A DNA stretch of 64,000 nucleotides from assembly GCA_014529385.2 (NCBI GenBank), contig CM043953.1, positions 72,042,872-72,106,871 of the forward strand, read 5' to 3'. The DNA is from Adiantum capillus-veneris (taxonomy: Eukaryota; Streptophyta; Polypodiopsida; Polypodiales; Pteridaceae). The position numbers and the translations under genes are program-made. The number at the start of each line of letters is the position of its first letter. The stretch's first letter is position 1. Shown here piece by piece: positions 51,084 through 64,000 of the stretch. The notes below the pieces were generated by a model. That model was not told the origin of the DNA. It searched no databases and saw nothing but the letters and a program-made list of their open reading frames with translations.

Positions 51084-53418
51084 TGTCGGGGGATATGTGT
51101 TCGCTACGTGAGCCGGGCAGGCGCTGGGCCTCTCGCTGTGGAAGGTGTGAAAGAGAGAGAACAAGAGACAATGACAACTCTGGCAACCACCGCAATCATC
51201 AATTAAATTGATTAATATGTTTGAGTACAACTTAATCTTTAGCCAAGACAGGCTGTTAACAACACCGTCACTTGGATCATTTGCTAACTAGGAGTTTAAG
51301 CTCCCGCTTTACAAAATTAACCGGGCCGTTAACGACACCGGGCTTAACAGAATGATTAATCAAACATTAGCTGATGACGGTGAAGTAACTTCTGCAAACT
51401 TTATCTCGACTCATTGTCTCAATCTTCAGGCTTCAGAAAAGATATGCAGCTTCCTACCCTGTTTGCATGCACTGCCTCAACTCCCGAAGTTCGATCCCCT
51501 TTCAACTCGAATCCCTTTACTTCTGCTCCCTTGTTTTATACTTGCTCAATCTCGGCTTATGTAGGCTCAAAGCTTATGCTTGCTTCTTGGTTCTGCTTGC
51601 CTCGTCGTGCTCTAGACTTCCCAATTTTCCTTCATGCTCGGCTTGCTCAAGATTCTAGTTCGAGCTCGAGAGGGAGAGAGAGAGAAAAGCTTTGCCTTCT
51701 TATCAAGCTTTGGATGTCCCGAGCCCTCTCTTCCCCAAGCTTATTTTCCTGCTTCGGCCCAATCTCTCTGGACCTCTTGCTCTCTCAAGCTTCGACCATC
51801 TTCCTTCGTTAAGCTCCCCTTGAGCTCTCCTTCCCTTTGCTTCCCAATCTCCTTGGTTGCTCTCCTCGTTTTTTGTTGCTTCGAGGATGAGAGAAAACGA
51901 GAGAGAGAGAGAGAGAGAGGAAGAGAAAGCCTTGCTTTCCTTGCTTCGTTCAAGCTCGAGAGAGAGAGAAAGCCTTGCTTGCCTCGAGGACCAAAGCGAG
52001 AGAGAGGGAGCTTTTCTTGCTCCGAGCCTTCTCCTCTTTGCAATCCTCGTTACCTCCTCCCTCTGCCCTTCCTCTTTTAATTAGCCTCTTTGCTGCCCTA
52101 AAATAGGCCCCTTAATTTTTTTCCCCAGCCCATCAGTCAGGGCACCGTGACTGTTGTGGCGCGGGACCCATCCTGATGATGTGGTAATTTGAGTGCGGCT
52201 GCAGCAGCGCAGAATGCAGCGGAATCGCTCCAAATATGGTCGCCCCGACGTGCTGGTAAATGTTCGTTTCTAGCTCTTCGTCAACCGATGCCCGCAGAGC
52301 TCGCTATGAGCTCTTCCTCCTCCCATGCGCTGCCCGCTGCCTGGCTGCATGCCATCTCTCCTTTTTTTCTTCTTATTTCACACTCAATTACTTAACCTAT
52401 GGACGGCCCTTTTTAATGTGTTGGGCTGCCTCCTTTAGCTTGGGTGGGTGGCCCTTAAAGGGCACCCCATTTAGCATACATATCGACTAAGGCATTGCCA
52501 AACATAGCGCAGCATCCCCGTCCAACAATCTCATCAGGGAATCTCTCACTTTGAGGTAAATCCTGCAACGAATGCATTCCAAGAGACCACATCCCGAACA
52601 CGAAGCTCTTCAAGCACTTTTTGTGCTTTCGTAACGACACCATATGAGGCATACACGCCGGCCATCCTCGTCAAGGCTCTCATTAGCCCTAAACTGACAA
52701 TAACATCGCGAATTTTTCTACCCATATCAGCATCTCGAATAATGCTAAGATTACCTAGCTCAGCTGTACCGGCAATTGTCATCGGCCTCAAGCCCTATTA
52801 TCTGATCAAGCCGAACTCTGTCTAACGAGTCGTAAATCCCTGTAGACCTCTCAAACTGCATAGAATGTATACAAACCCTACTGAGGTTGCAAAATTCCCA
52901 AATGGCACACCGATCGAACGGACCAGACTGGTACGGAGCCGGCCCTCGGTGAATCTTTAATGGCCCATATCTTGGCGACCGGGACTTCGATTGCTGATCT
53001 GAAAAGACCGACGCGCTCCACAAAGTGAGCAATTTAGGCACGTGCATTCATTTCATTTCTGTCACCTCAGCTGCAGTTGCCCAATCCGGTACGGATCTGC
53101 AATCGACTTGAACTTTAAATTGCCATAACTTCCTCACCGTAGCTCCTATCGACGAGCCATAAAGACAGGCCGGTAGAGCACATGAAGCACTACAGTTCTA
53201 GATCATAATATCCCATCTGTGCTCACTCCAAACATAATCATTTTTGGCATCATTGAGGCATCTCTTGGCCCTTTTATGCCGCATCTGGCATACATTAATC
53301 ATTATACTTGGCCTGTTAACAAGCCGTGATCACTGCTCACTAAATGTGTAGGCTTCAAATAAGCTTAGCTTGCATTTCTCTGCTCTTTTTCTCTACATGG
53401 CAGCGGAGCTGCACGACA
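51084..53418 (-). repeat. 3' LTR of element G
   Basis: 2335 bp. Contains a GA/CT-rich tract (about 51660-52020) and a PPR-derived stretch (52455-52791). Confidence 0.88.
52455..52791 (-). pseudogene. Captured PPR gene fragment in the left LTR of G
   Basis: The minus strand reads MGRKIRDVIVSLGL, VVTKAQKVLEELRVRDVVSW and NAFVAGF, then after a shift of frame GNALVDMYAKWGAL. These are the hallmark words of plant PLS-type pentatricopeptide repeats (family form ALVDMYAKCGALxxAxxVFxxLxxRDVVSWNALIAGY), organelle RNA-binding proteins of nuclear origin. Only about two repeats are present and the frame is broken, so it cannot act as a PPR protein. The same piece is in the right LTR (57535-57871), so it was inside the LTR before the element inserted. 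Confidence 0.82.
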
Positions 53419-54007
53419 TCCACCCCCTCTAAACTTGCACAGCCTCCAGTCTGTGCCAACTGCACTTCAATCTGAATCTGTTAAAGGTACCTTAAGTTCT
53501 TTGCATCATCAGACTCACATTAGTGGTAAACATATGAAAAACGAAATAAGGCTTATACACTATCATCAATGTTCTAGCTTAAGCATTAGGTAGCTGCCAT
53601 CAAAAAATCTCTGAACCACATCTGTCGTATCTTCAAAGCATTCAATTATGGATAACATGTTTAGTGAACCCCGCCAGACTCAAGTGCTCCAGTTAATGAT
53701 GCACATGGCTTGACCATTAAGCTCTCTTAAGGGAACCCTGTCAAGCTCAAGTATGCCTTACTCTGTCTGCACACGGAATGGCCGTCAAGTCCTTTACTTC
53801 AAGTTCTCTTAGCAGAACCAACTCAATAGATGTGAAGATACTTCATCAATTATCCAAAGAAGTCAACTGGAAGCCAGCCATGTAATCTTATTGACTACAT
53901 AACCGAAAACTCTTATGACTTAGCGTAATCTAAGAAACAAAACCTTGTACCATGCAACCTGCTGCAACAGATAACTGGTACTCTTCAAATCTGAAACTTG
54001 CACTGTA
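53419..54007. other. 3' interior of element G, non-coding
   Basis: Opens with the purine tract beside the LTR. A loose tandem pair occurs around 53680-53830 (tcaagtcctttacttcaagttctctta-like and gaaccctgtcaagctcaagt-like words). No gene. Confidence 0.5.
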
Positions 54008-54295
54008 TTAGCCCCCGGGATCAAACGGGAACCCAATCATTTGTCCCATTGTGAGCATTCCTTTAAAAATTTTGCACCATCCTCCAGGATCATAGGGAAA
54101 ATACAAGAATTTCCAATCAGTAGAGCATAAACATAAATTAGCCCACAAATCTTCATACAAACCGCCTGGATCATATGGCATATAAGGCAATTGCCCAGGA
54201 CCATGCATATATCTGTCACCTCCTGGATCAAAAGCTAGCTCAAAATCCCCTACATCATAGGGTAACATCAAATTCCATATAGCATCAGGTAGCAT
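54008..54295 (-). pseudogene. Short open stretch with repeated DPGG motifs, element G
   Basis: 95 codons containing LAFDPGGD, MPYDPGGL, FPYDPGGW and FPFDPGG, four (F/Y)DPGG motifs spaced 19-27 residues apart. Probably the C-terminal end of the element's own protein. No fold recognised. Confidence 0.55.
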
Positions 54296-54526
54296 CAGAT
54301 ACTGCCATATCTCCTATGCAACTGGCTCATCCAATTGTTGATCATCAATCACAGGTACAAGCATTGGCAGTTCACCTTCACTCTCACTAGTATTGGAATT
54401 CCGATCATGCATATCTGAATACATCAAGTCTCTGATAAAATCCTCTTCATTAGGCTCAAAAGATGCATCTGAAAACAACTCTCTATCTCGTAGAGGCTCA
54501 AAATCAAGTAGTGCATCATCTAACAG

Positions 54527-55489
54527 CTACATAAGTTCATCATCTGCTGAATCTGAACAAACTGGCTCATGCATGATTCTGGATTGATTGGTATCCTTAG
54601 CATCTGTATTTGCGAACCCTTCCAAAGCTTCGTCTAGTAATAATATAAGGTCTAGGTCTACCGCTTGAGAAGGTTCCTCCATCTTGTACATCTCAGGTTG
54701 CTGTAAACTAAGATTTCCACATGTGACATGCATACTAAATGCATCTATTGTAAACTTCTCTTTAAGTCTTGCACCTTCATCCAGATACCTTTGCACTTCT
54801 GTAGCACAAAGTTCAGCATGCACACTGAAAATTTCATCTACTGCCCTGTCTGTATCATCGACACAATGAAACCAATTATATTCATCAACAAGAGATTGCA
54901 CTTCGCTATGCACTCCCTCTGAATTAGCATCATCAAGTTCATGATCATCTTGCCATAGTGTGAGTCCTGTGTCACAAATTCTTGATAGAGAAGAAGTTTG
55001 CTCCCTCTCTAAATCACCATCATCAAATTCAGGATCAGTCTGCCAGATCGGTAGCTCTAGGTCAGAGAAGCGTGTCAAAGGAGTCTGCACCCCCTCTGAA
55101 TCATCATAATCACGTTCAAGATCAGTTTTCCAATTTGGTAGCTGTGCTTCACAAAAGCTTGCCAATGAAGGAGTCTGCACCCCCTCTGAATGAAGCACAT
55201 ACTCTTGCTCAGCCAAGTCCTCAAAATCTGGTACATCCAAATTCGATAAATATGGTAAATCAAAATCCATAGTCTTGCTGCTCTCAACAGCAGCCCTGCT
55301 TTGACCTATAACATATGTATCGTTAACCAAGTCTTTGGCAAAACCTATACCAGTATCTTCAATTACCTCTATGGTAGAATCTGCACCAGAAAAATTTTGC
55401 TCTAATTCTGGTTCAGTAGCAAAAGGATCAGCTGTAACCGAATCTTCCTGCATGTCTACTTGAATTTGGTTGCACTCATTTACCTGCAA
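54527..55489 (-). pseudogene. Acidic repeat protein of element G, function unknown
   Basis: 320 open codons, rich in Asp, Glu and Ser. Three to four tandem units of about 30 residues follow the pattern SEGVQTP...F...LP.W.TD.E.DD (first at about 55200, last at about 54910). The unit keeps one Trp, a hydrophobic 'LP.W' core and an acidic tail. It is not a gag, protease or integrase sequence I know. It may join the DPGG stretch to its left, or the gag-like region to its right, by splicing or read-through; not shown. Confidence 0.55.
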
Positions 55490-55784
55490 AATTTCTTCTT
55501 GAGCTTTAGCTACTTCACTGTTTTGATTCGCTGATTTTTTTCTTCATGTACTACATGCATAGGTTCTTTGCAAATTTCATTCTGTGTATCCCGAACTGCA
55601 TGTATAGATTCTTTGAAAAATTCACCCTGCGTATCCTAAAGTTGTAAAGCCTCACCCTCAAAGACTTCTAATTCATGCACAACATCTGCAAAACCCAAAT
55701 TTGCATACACAGCTTCAACTATGTCTTCATCATTAGCCTGTAAGAAGGTAGCATCCTGTTCAATAAACTCATCAATCGCAACTT

Positions 55785-56280
55785 CTAACTTTGATCATAC
55801 TTGTCCTCGGATATCTGCGTAGTCCGGTAGACTTGAACTCTGTTCTTGATATATTTCATACTCCTCATAACGTGCTTGTACAATAGCTTCTTTGAAATAC
55901 TCCCAGTCGTCGTTGCAAGCCCTGGTAACCACTGAATCTGCTCCTTCACATATGAACTCACTAACTGCTCAAAAGATTTGATCATCAATTCTTCTGGTAT
56001 CCCTCTTACCTTGGTCTGTAGCTCATAGCACTCTAGGTAACCCTCTGGATCGTATCCATCGAAGAGTCGTCTTTCGTCGTATACTGCATCTAAAGCTGCA
56101 TCCAAAGCTTCATCCATTTGATTTTTCTTCTTTACGGTCTCTATTTCAAGCAGAGATCCTTGAACCAATTGAAGCATCTTTGCAAAATCTGGAACTGTTG
56201 ACTTATCATCAAAACCGTTCGCACTTAACTCTGCAATCATCTTCATCATCTGCTCTAAATTCTCCATCTTTACCTCCCAC
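55785..56280 (-). pseudogene. gag-like region of element G (fossil)
   Basis: The likely start is MENLEQMMKMIAELSANGFD (about 56267), shortly after the primer site. Text such as RRLFDGYDPEGYLECYEL and IKSFEQLVSSYVKEQIQW fits the N-terminal half of Ty3/Gypsy gag (family form FDGxDPxGWLxxxE...A...LxGxAxxW). No zinc knuckle follows. This supports a Ty3/Gypsy origin for G. Confidence 0.6.
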
Positions 56281-56291
56281 CCCGGCTCGTT

Positions 56292-56308
56292 TCGCGTCGG
56301 GTTCACCA
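56292..56308 (-). other. Putative primer-binding site of element G
   Basis: The minus strand reads TGGTGAACCCGACGCG starting 4 bases inside the LTR edge (56313), with the TGG expected opposite a tRNA CCA end. The tRNA was not identified. Confidence 0.55.
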
Positions 56309-56312
56309 AAGA

Positions 56313-58491
56313 TGTCGGGGGATATATGTTCGCTACGTGAGCCGGGCAGGCGCCGGGCCTCTCGCTGTGCGAGGTGTGAAAGAGAGAGAACAAGAGACAC
56401 TGACAGCTCTGGAAACCACCGCAATCATCAATTAAATAGATTAATAGGTTTAAGTAACTTTTGCAAACTTTATCTCGACTCATTGTCTCAATCTTCAGGC
56501 TTCAGAAATGATATGCAGCTTCCTACCTTGTTTGCATGCACTGCCTCAACTCCTGAAGTTCGATCCCCTTTCAACTCGAATCCCTTTACTTCTGCTCCCT
56601 TGTTTTATACTTGCTCAATCTCGGCTTATGTAGGCTCAAAGCTTATGCTTGCTTCTTGGTTCTGCTTGCCTCGTCTTGCTCTAGACTTCCCAATTTTCCT
56701 TCATGCTCGGCTTGCTCAAGCTTCTAGTTCGAGCTCGAGAGGGAGAGAGAGAGAAAAGCTTTGCCTTCTTATCAAGCTTTGGATGTCCCGAGCCCTCTCT
56801 TCCCCAAGCTTATTTTCCTGCTTCAGATCCTTGGTTCCCAATCTCTCCGGACCTCTTGCTCTCTCAAGCTTCGACCATCTTCCTTCGTTAAGCTCCCCTT
56901 GAGCTCTCCTTCCCTTTTCTCCCCAATCTCCTTGGTTGCTCTCCTCGTTTTTTCTTGCTTCGAGGATGAGAGAAAACGAGAGAGAGAGAGAGAGAGAGGA
57001 AGAGAAAGCCTTGCTTTCCTTGATTCGTTCAAGCTCGAGAGAGAGAGAAAGCCTTGCTTGCCTCGAGGACCAAAGCGAGAGAGAGGGAGCTTTTCTTGGT
57101 CCGAGCCTTCTCCTCTTTGCAATCCTCGTTACCTCCTCCCTCTGCCCTTCCTCTTTTAATTAGCCTCTTTCCTGCCCTAAAATAGGCCCCTTAATTTTTT
57201 TCCCTGGCCCAATAGTCACGGCGCCGTGATTGATGTGGCGCGGGACCCGCCCTGATGACATGGCAATTCGAGTGTGGCTGCAGCAGCGTAGAATGGGGCG
57301 GAATCACTCCAAATATGGTCGCCCCGACGTGGTGGTAAAATTTCGTTTATAGGCCTTTGTCAATCGATTCCCACAGAGCTCGCTATGAGCTCTTCCTCCT
57401 CCCATGCGCTGCCCGCAGCTTGGCTGTACACCATCTCTCCTTTTTTTTCTTCTTATTTCACACTCAATTACTTAACCTATGGACGACCCTTTTTAATGTG
57501 TTGGGTGGCCTCCTTTAGCTTGGGTGGGTGGCCCTTAAAGGGCACCCCATTTAGCATACATATCGACTAAGGCATTGCCAAACATAGCCCAGCATCCTCG
57601 TCCAACAATCTCATCAGGGAATCTCTCACTTGGAGGTAAATCCCGCAACGAATGCATTCCAAGAGACCACATCCCGAACACGAAGCTCTTCAAGCACTTT
57701 TTGTGCTTTTGTAACGGCACCATATTAGGCATACACGCCGGCCATCCTCGTCAAGGCTCGCATTAGCCCTAAACTGACAATAACATCGCGAATTTTTCTA
57801 CCCATATCAGCATCTTGAATAATTCCAAGATTACCTAGCTCAGCTGTGCCGGCAATTTTCATCGGCCTCAAGTCCAATTATTTGATCAAGCCGAACTCTG
57901 TCTAATGAGTCGTAAATCCCTGTAGACCTCTCAAACTGCATAGAATGTATCTAAACCCTAATGAGGCTACAAAATTCCCAGATGGAACACCGATCGAGCG
58001 GACCGGACTGGTACTGAGCAGGCCCCTGGTGAATCTTTAACGGCCCATATCTTGGTGATCGGGACTCCGATTGCTGATCTGAAAAGACCGACGCGCTCCA
58101 CAAAGTGAGTACTTTAGGGGCGTGCATTCATTTCATTTCTGTCACCTCAGCTGGAGTTGCCCAATCCGGTACTGATCTACAATCGACTTGAATTTTAAAC
58201 TGCCATAACTTCTTCACCGTAACTCCTATCGATGAGCCGTAAAGACAGGCCGGTAGAGCACATCAAGCACTACAGTTCTAGATCATAATATCCCATCTGT
58301 GTTCACTCCAAGCATAATCATTTTTGGCATCATTGAGGCATCTCTTGGCCCTTTTAAGCCACATCTAGCATATATTAATCATTAAACTTGGCCTGTTAAC
58401 AAGCCCTGATCACTGCTCACTAAGGCTTCAAAGAAGCTTAGCTTGCATTTCTCTGCTCTTTTTCTCTACATGGCAACGGAGCTGCACGACA
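56313..58491 (-). repeat. 5' LTR of element G
   Basis: 2179 bp, same edges as 51084-53418. Confidence 0.88.
57535..57871 (-). pseudogene. Captured PPR gene fragment in the right LTR of G
   Basis: Counterpart of 52455-52791, again ending GNALVDMYAKWGAL on the minus strand. A few substitutions separate the two copies. Confidence 0.8.
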
Positions 58492-59078
58492 ACGGCCCTA
58501 AGAAGCTACTAGTACGGCTGGCCACCTTCGGCAGCCTCTCTCTCTCCCCCTCTCTCCCTCTTTATCGCGTGCAAAGGGGCTTGTTTTTTTTTTGGACTTT
58601 AGCCTTCAGGTCGCAGATTGTGACGCGTGTAAAGGGCTCCCCCTTCCACCATATTATGTTAGTAGATAAACACTAGGAAAGCAAAGGAGCATGCAAGCGA
58701 GGCCCTTCTTCACCGATAGAGCAAGATGCCTTTTGCCTTTCCAATATTATCCAGAGACTTGACTGTTCATGTGTGGCTCTCTTGCTCTTTACTTTTTCAT
58801 TTGATATCTTCTAGAGGCTTTCAATTTTTCTAAAATTCTGGGGACCTAATAGTACTAAAAATTATAGGATCGCGTTTGAAATGGTCCGAGGGTCTCCGAA
58901 ACACAGACTATGCTGTAGTCATTAGAGTGCTGACCATTTGTGGCCATCACAGAGTCCATTTGAAGCGGCCTGTTGACGGGGGCGCCAGGCCTGTATTATG
59001 AGGGGTGTTTTCAATAGCAAGAATTTTTCAAAGGACAGACTTTACGTCTATGGAAATGCACTGATTTGAGTCCAAAAC

Positions 59079-59157
<79 letters not shown>

Positions 59158-59223
59158 GACGGCCAACCAATGAAAGAGAGCTTCTACTTGCAGCATTCTC
59201 TCTGCCAATTCTACTGCTTATAT
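58492..59223. other. No gene recognised; (GA)n at 59083-59153
   Basis: DNA between element G and the right-edge transposon. A 71-bp GA run is the only marked feature. Confidence 0.6.
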
Positions 59224-59600
59224 CACTACAAGTTTTAGACACTTTTACACCTATGAAAATTGAGTGTGAATATCAAAAATTGAGTGTGAATAGACTCAAA
59301 AAACTGCCATTCGAATGTAAATATTGTAGTTTTTACACATGAAAATTTTCTACATCTTTTTTTTTTAAACTGAAAAAATTACATATGCTTTTTTATAGCA
59401 ATGAAAAAAGAATTTCTATGTAAATTTTGTAACTTTCTTATGTGTAAATATTTACACGTTAAGCAAGTCCATGTGTTTTTTTTGCAATGAGTATATTTTC
59501 TTACCTTCCAGTAGCATTTCAAGGATAATTTTTTAATACGAATATAAACGGTGTGAATTTTTTTCACACATTCATAACCATTAGGAAATTTCGGAGGTCA
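59224..59600 (+). repeat. Candidate terminal and subterminal repeats of the right-edge transposon
   Basis: CACTACAAG terminus followed by at least six gtgtgaa- or tttacac-type words, two of them as dyads (gtgtaaatatttacac near 59444; gtgtgaattttttcacac near 59551). Confidence 0.6.
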
Positions 59601-59778
59601 TTTGGAAGGCCTTCTAAGAAAATGTATTTTTTGCACTCTCTCTCTAGAAAAAATGACAAATAAAAGAGCTGGGTCTTTCATAGTAAAACTTCAAAAAGTG
59701 TACTTTAAGTAGATTCCTTACCCCTCTGAACATTCGTTCGTAGTGATTGAGGGATAATACTCTTTTTAGTTGTATTGA

Positions 59779-62629
59779 ATGAACAACGTCAATACGGAGG
59801 GAATGAGGCTAACATGGAGGGACAAATCCGCAGCCGCTATTCACTTTCCATTAAACCTGCACATTTGGCTAATGGCGCACTCCTCAAATGGCACAAATGT
59901 TACCCACAAACGAGCCAAATATCACCTTCACATTGATTTGGACAATGAGTACCAACCATTGATTAAGCGCAGTAAAACAAACACACATATACCTCCCACC
60001 TCCATAGACACGCTCAGAGCTCAAGGAGCTAAACACATAGATATCTGGACGAGAGGCTCTCTCTACCCTAAGAATCCAATAACTAATGCGTCTCCACCGT
60101 TTGTCAATCCTACAAGCTTATTGACCTTTGCTGGTGATGGAGAAAACGGCCTTCTGGGTTATTGTAAATCACTTACAAGAGAAGCTGGAACTTACAAGAG
60201 CATTCTCCAAGCTCAACAATGTGAGATTGTTCGCCTTTCACATTTACATTCTACAGATCAGGTTACCATTTTGCAACATAAAACAGAGGTACAAGAACTG
60301 AAAGAAAAGGTGCGAAGTTGTCAAATGAAGGACACCATCTTGGGTGGTCGTATCCGAAAGAAGAAATTGCGCAATCTTGAAACATTGCAGGTTGCATCAG
60401 GAGGTCTCAAGAAAAGAATCCGAGCATTAAGGTGATGCTTCTTGGTTGGCTACATTGTCTTAGTTAAGTAATCTCTTTGTTTTTTCTTGTTATGCATTGT
60501 TTTCATGTGCCTAAATAGTGTTAGTGAAGCAAATTTTCTGTTATTTACTTATGCATTGTCTTCATGTAGAGACTCAATCTATCCTGACAAGGAAAACATT
60601 GACCCCAAAGCCAATATAGGAAAGAGATTGAAGCCACTTATAAGTAGAAGCCTGGCAGCAGATATAGTACATGACAAGAAGTTTAAGGTTCTACAAAGAA
60701 ATGTAGTGGACCGCTTTATTTTAGAGAACTCAGTGCCTGCAAAAGAGATACAAGGCACACTTGATTCACTTGGTGTAAGCAAAAGAGGATATTCGGCTAT
60801 CCAAAAGTCTGTCTCATCCATCTTTGTTAGGAAGGGTATAAAATCCAAACTTCTACCATCAGCCTCAAGTGTTTGGAAAGAGAGGCTTCAGCTTAACGAG
60901 GCACAGGGAGACTATCTTGGACAGCCCTTTCATATTAAAGCAACTTACAGTGGCCATGGAGCCAACATGGCATATGATGAGTTCAACAATATTTTTATGG
61001 ACCTGCGGATACTACAGAAGAGAATGGTGGAGTTTTACAACATCACATTTGAAGAGTCACGTGGACTATTACATTTTGTGTTAAAACTGGATGAGTGTGA
61101 GCTTGTTAAAGAGAAAAAGCTAGAGCGTGTTACTATTACTTTAATGAATAGAGCCCTCTCAAAGTGTCCCAGTGATGATCCTTTATATTTTAGTGTTCAA
61201 TCAGAATCTAACATATGGTGGCTTGGTGCGTTTGAGGTAAGAGATATTCTCAAGTAAGCTCAAATATTCAGATCTACTTAAGTCTCATTTATTTTGTGTT
61301 GCAGGTAAAGAAAGAAGATCATGAGATTCTATATTGGGTGTTCCATCGAACTAATATTCCGGAGCTGATTGATCGACAGACTAACCAGGGAGAGGTACTA
61401 CGTCTAGATGGAAGGGGAGACTTTCAAGTTCAGTGGCATCTTGCAGGTGACCTTAAAACATTAAAGTGCATGTATAATTATGGAATGGGTGCAATGGCAA
61501 AGTCACCGTGTTTGTTCTGCATGGAGCCTGCAAAGGTCATGAACCCAAAGTGGTGGAGAAAAGCTCCAACACGTCACATTGAGGATCCTGCTTTTCGACC
61601 AGTTTTGAAAATACCACTTGTGAATGTTCACATTTGTACAATGCATGCCCTTTGTAGAATTGTAGAGAAATTGGTCTACTTATACATCGGGTTTGCTTGG
61701 AAGATTAAGAACTCTGCAGAACGACAAGTAGCCTTGCAGTGCTTAGAAATGGTACTGTCGGATATGGGGCTTCATGGTGGCAATGTGAAAATCCAGCGGG
61801 ATGAAAAGAGATCAACTGCTGAGAAGGATGTCCCATGCAAACCATCCATCGGTGGGGTGAAGGCACGGAGGTTTTTATCTAAGCCCCAAGGTACAAGAGA
61901 TCCAAAGCTAACAAAACATGGAAAAATATATAACACATCTTATGTTAGCAAGGTAGAGTATCAGAGCTGGAAAAAGCTACATATTGCAGTCAAAGACCAC
62001 GAACCAACTACTCGTAACGCGAAGGCTGAGGTTTGGCGATCAATAGACATCCTATTTTTGATGTGCGACAAAGATGACTGGTCACAAGGTGATATGAACA
62101 AGTTCAAGGAAAATCTCAACCTTCTGAAAAAATCATTCAAGACAGCATGGACAGACACCCAGATTACTCACTACATGGTATTATCATGTATTTCTTTCTC
62201 TCTTATGTGCAAATATGTGAGTGTAAAACATTCTAACTAATCTGTTTTCATATCCAGCACATCATCTTCAATCATTTGCCATATTTTATACAGAAGTATG
62301 GGAACCCGGCAATATGGAATACCCAAGGGATGGAAAAGTCTCATTACATGGCGAGAAATGCTTATTTCAGGCACACACGACATGGTGGCTCTCGAATCAA
62401 GGCTAACAGTTTGAGAGAACTATTTGAATGGTTCTATCGTAGAATCATTCATCGAATGCAGGCAAAAGAAGTCTTGGCAAATTCAGCAACAGCACAAGCC
62501 ATCAGACATTTACAACAACAAAAAGCTAAAAGATCAATGGCATACAACAACTCCGGAGCTCGTGAAAGTCAACGAAGGTGGAGAGAGACAATGGTGTATG
62601 TGAATCACAAGTGGAGAAAGATACTCTGA
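59779..62629 (+). CDS. Putative DDE-type transposase, four exons, 854 aa, unclassified
   Basis: Exons 59779-60431, 60570-61236, 61305-62177 and 62258-62629; every intron is GT-AG and the frame is open throughout (855 codons with stop). An in-frame stop directly precedes the first ATG. Residues 130-218 are Lys/Glu/Leu-rich and probably coiled coil. About 270-310 (SLGVSKRGYSAIQ) may be helix-turn-helix. Candidate catalytic residues are D392 (VLKLDECEL), D489 (HLAGDLKTLK) and E757 (NTQGMEKSHY). Between D and E lie C509-x2-C512 (PCLFC) and H549-x4-H554 (HICTMH), the C(2)C/H(4)H signature of CMC-, hAT- and RAG-like transposases with an inserted domain. It is unlike plant TNP2. The gene appears intact, so it may be active or recently so. 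Catalytic residues are assigned by pattern, not alignment. Confidence 0.72.
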
Positions 62630-62692
62630 GTGGATGGCATTGTAAAAAATTTATGTAATACATGATCTTATACAATTGGTACTTGAAGTGTA

Positions 62693-64000
<1,308 letters not shown>

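Larger units (their letters stand above)
51084..58491 (-). mobile_element. Non-autonomous LTR element G (about 7.4 kb) with PPR-bearing LTRs
   Basis: LTRs 51084-53418 and 56313-58491 begin TGTCGGGGGATAT and end CTGCACGACA (5-bp inverted TGTCG/CGACA). ACGG flanks both sides (51080-51083, 58492-58495). On the minus strand a TGGTGAACCCGACG-type primer site lies 4 bases inside the right LTR and a purine tract (agagggggtgga) touches the left LTR. The interior codes a gag-like protein and an acidic repeat protein, but no protease, reverse transcriptase or integrase. The LTRs differ by roughly 4-5 % plus a ~156-bp length difference. Partly decayed. Confidence 0.88.

Noticed and set aside
52455-52791. 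Working PPR gene
   Set aside because: Only about two repeats, in two frames, located inside a retrotransposon LTR and duplicated with it.

Overview
The window is nuclear DNA of a eukaryote, almost certainly a land plant. It holds spliced genes, plant-type LTR retrotransposons primed by Asp and initiator-Met tRNAs, a chromodomain Ty3/Gypsy element, CACTA transposons, a plant LINE tail and fragments of a pentatricopeptide-repeat (PPR) gene. The PPR wording and the many long (GA)n tracts fit a fern or lycophyte, but that is inference. No intact ordinary host gene was found; this is a repeat-rich intergenic block. All percentages are counted by eye.

Layout. 1-5660: minus-strand gag-protease LTR element A, cut by the left edge. 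5664-11947: two LTR copies of a Copia-like family (C) with one gag region, and a 475-bp foldback at 9215-9690. 11948-14031: decayed DNA ending in a ~400-bp tandem duplication. 14032-34479: a non-autonomous LTR element D (TSD GATCA). D hosts two insertions: a young Ty3/Gypsy chromovirus E (17824-26730) in a GA microsatellite of its interior, and a CACTA transposon (28278-34042, TSD TGA) in its right LTR. 34555-35406: a 5'-truncated LINE. 38907-49634: a short, old LTR element F of about 1.8 kb, whose left LTR is split by a complete gag-protease element B (38977-47925, TSD ATTAA), a relative of A. 50543-51043: a MITE-like element. 51084-58491: a non-autonomous LTR element G with >2-kb LTRs that carry captured PPR sequence and an interior coding an unusual acidic repeat protein. 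59224 to the right edge: one end of a DNA transposon with a CACTA-like terminus and two convergent spliced genes.

History. LTR divergence ranks the insertions: F about 11 %, D about 4 %, B about 1.4 %, E about 0.4 %. This agrees with the nesting (B inside F, E inside D).

Most interesting system: the right-edge transposon. Its plus-strand gene (59779-62629) is intact over four exons (854 aa). It shows a plausible D-D-E catalytic set with a C(2)C...H(4)H zinc-binding insertion, yet does not resemble the plant CACTA transposase TNP2. Its minus-strand partner ends 63 bp away, has a (GA)n-filled in-frame intron and runs off the window.
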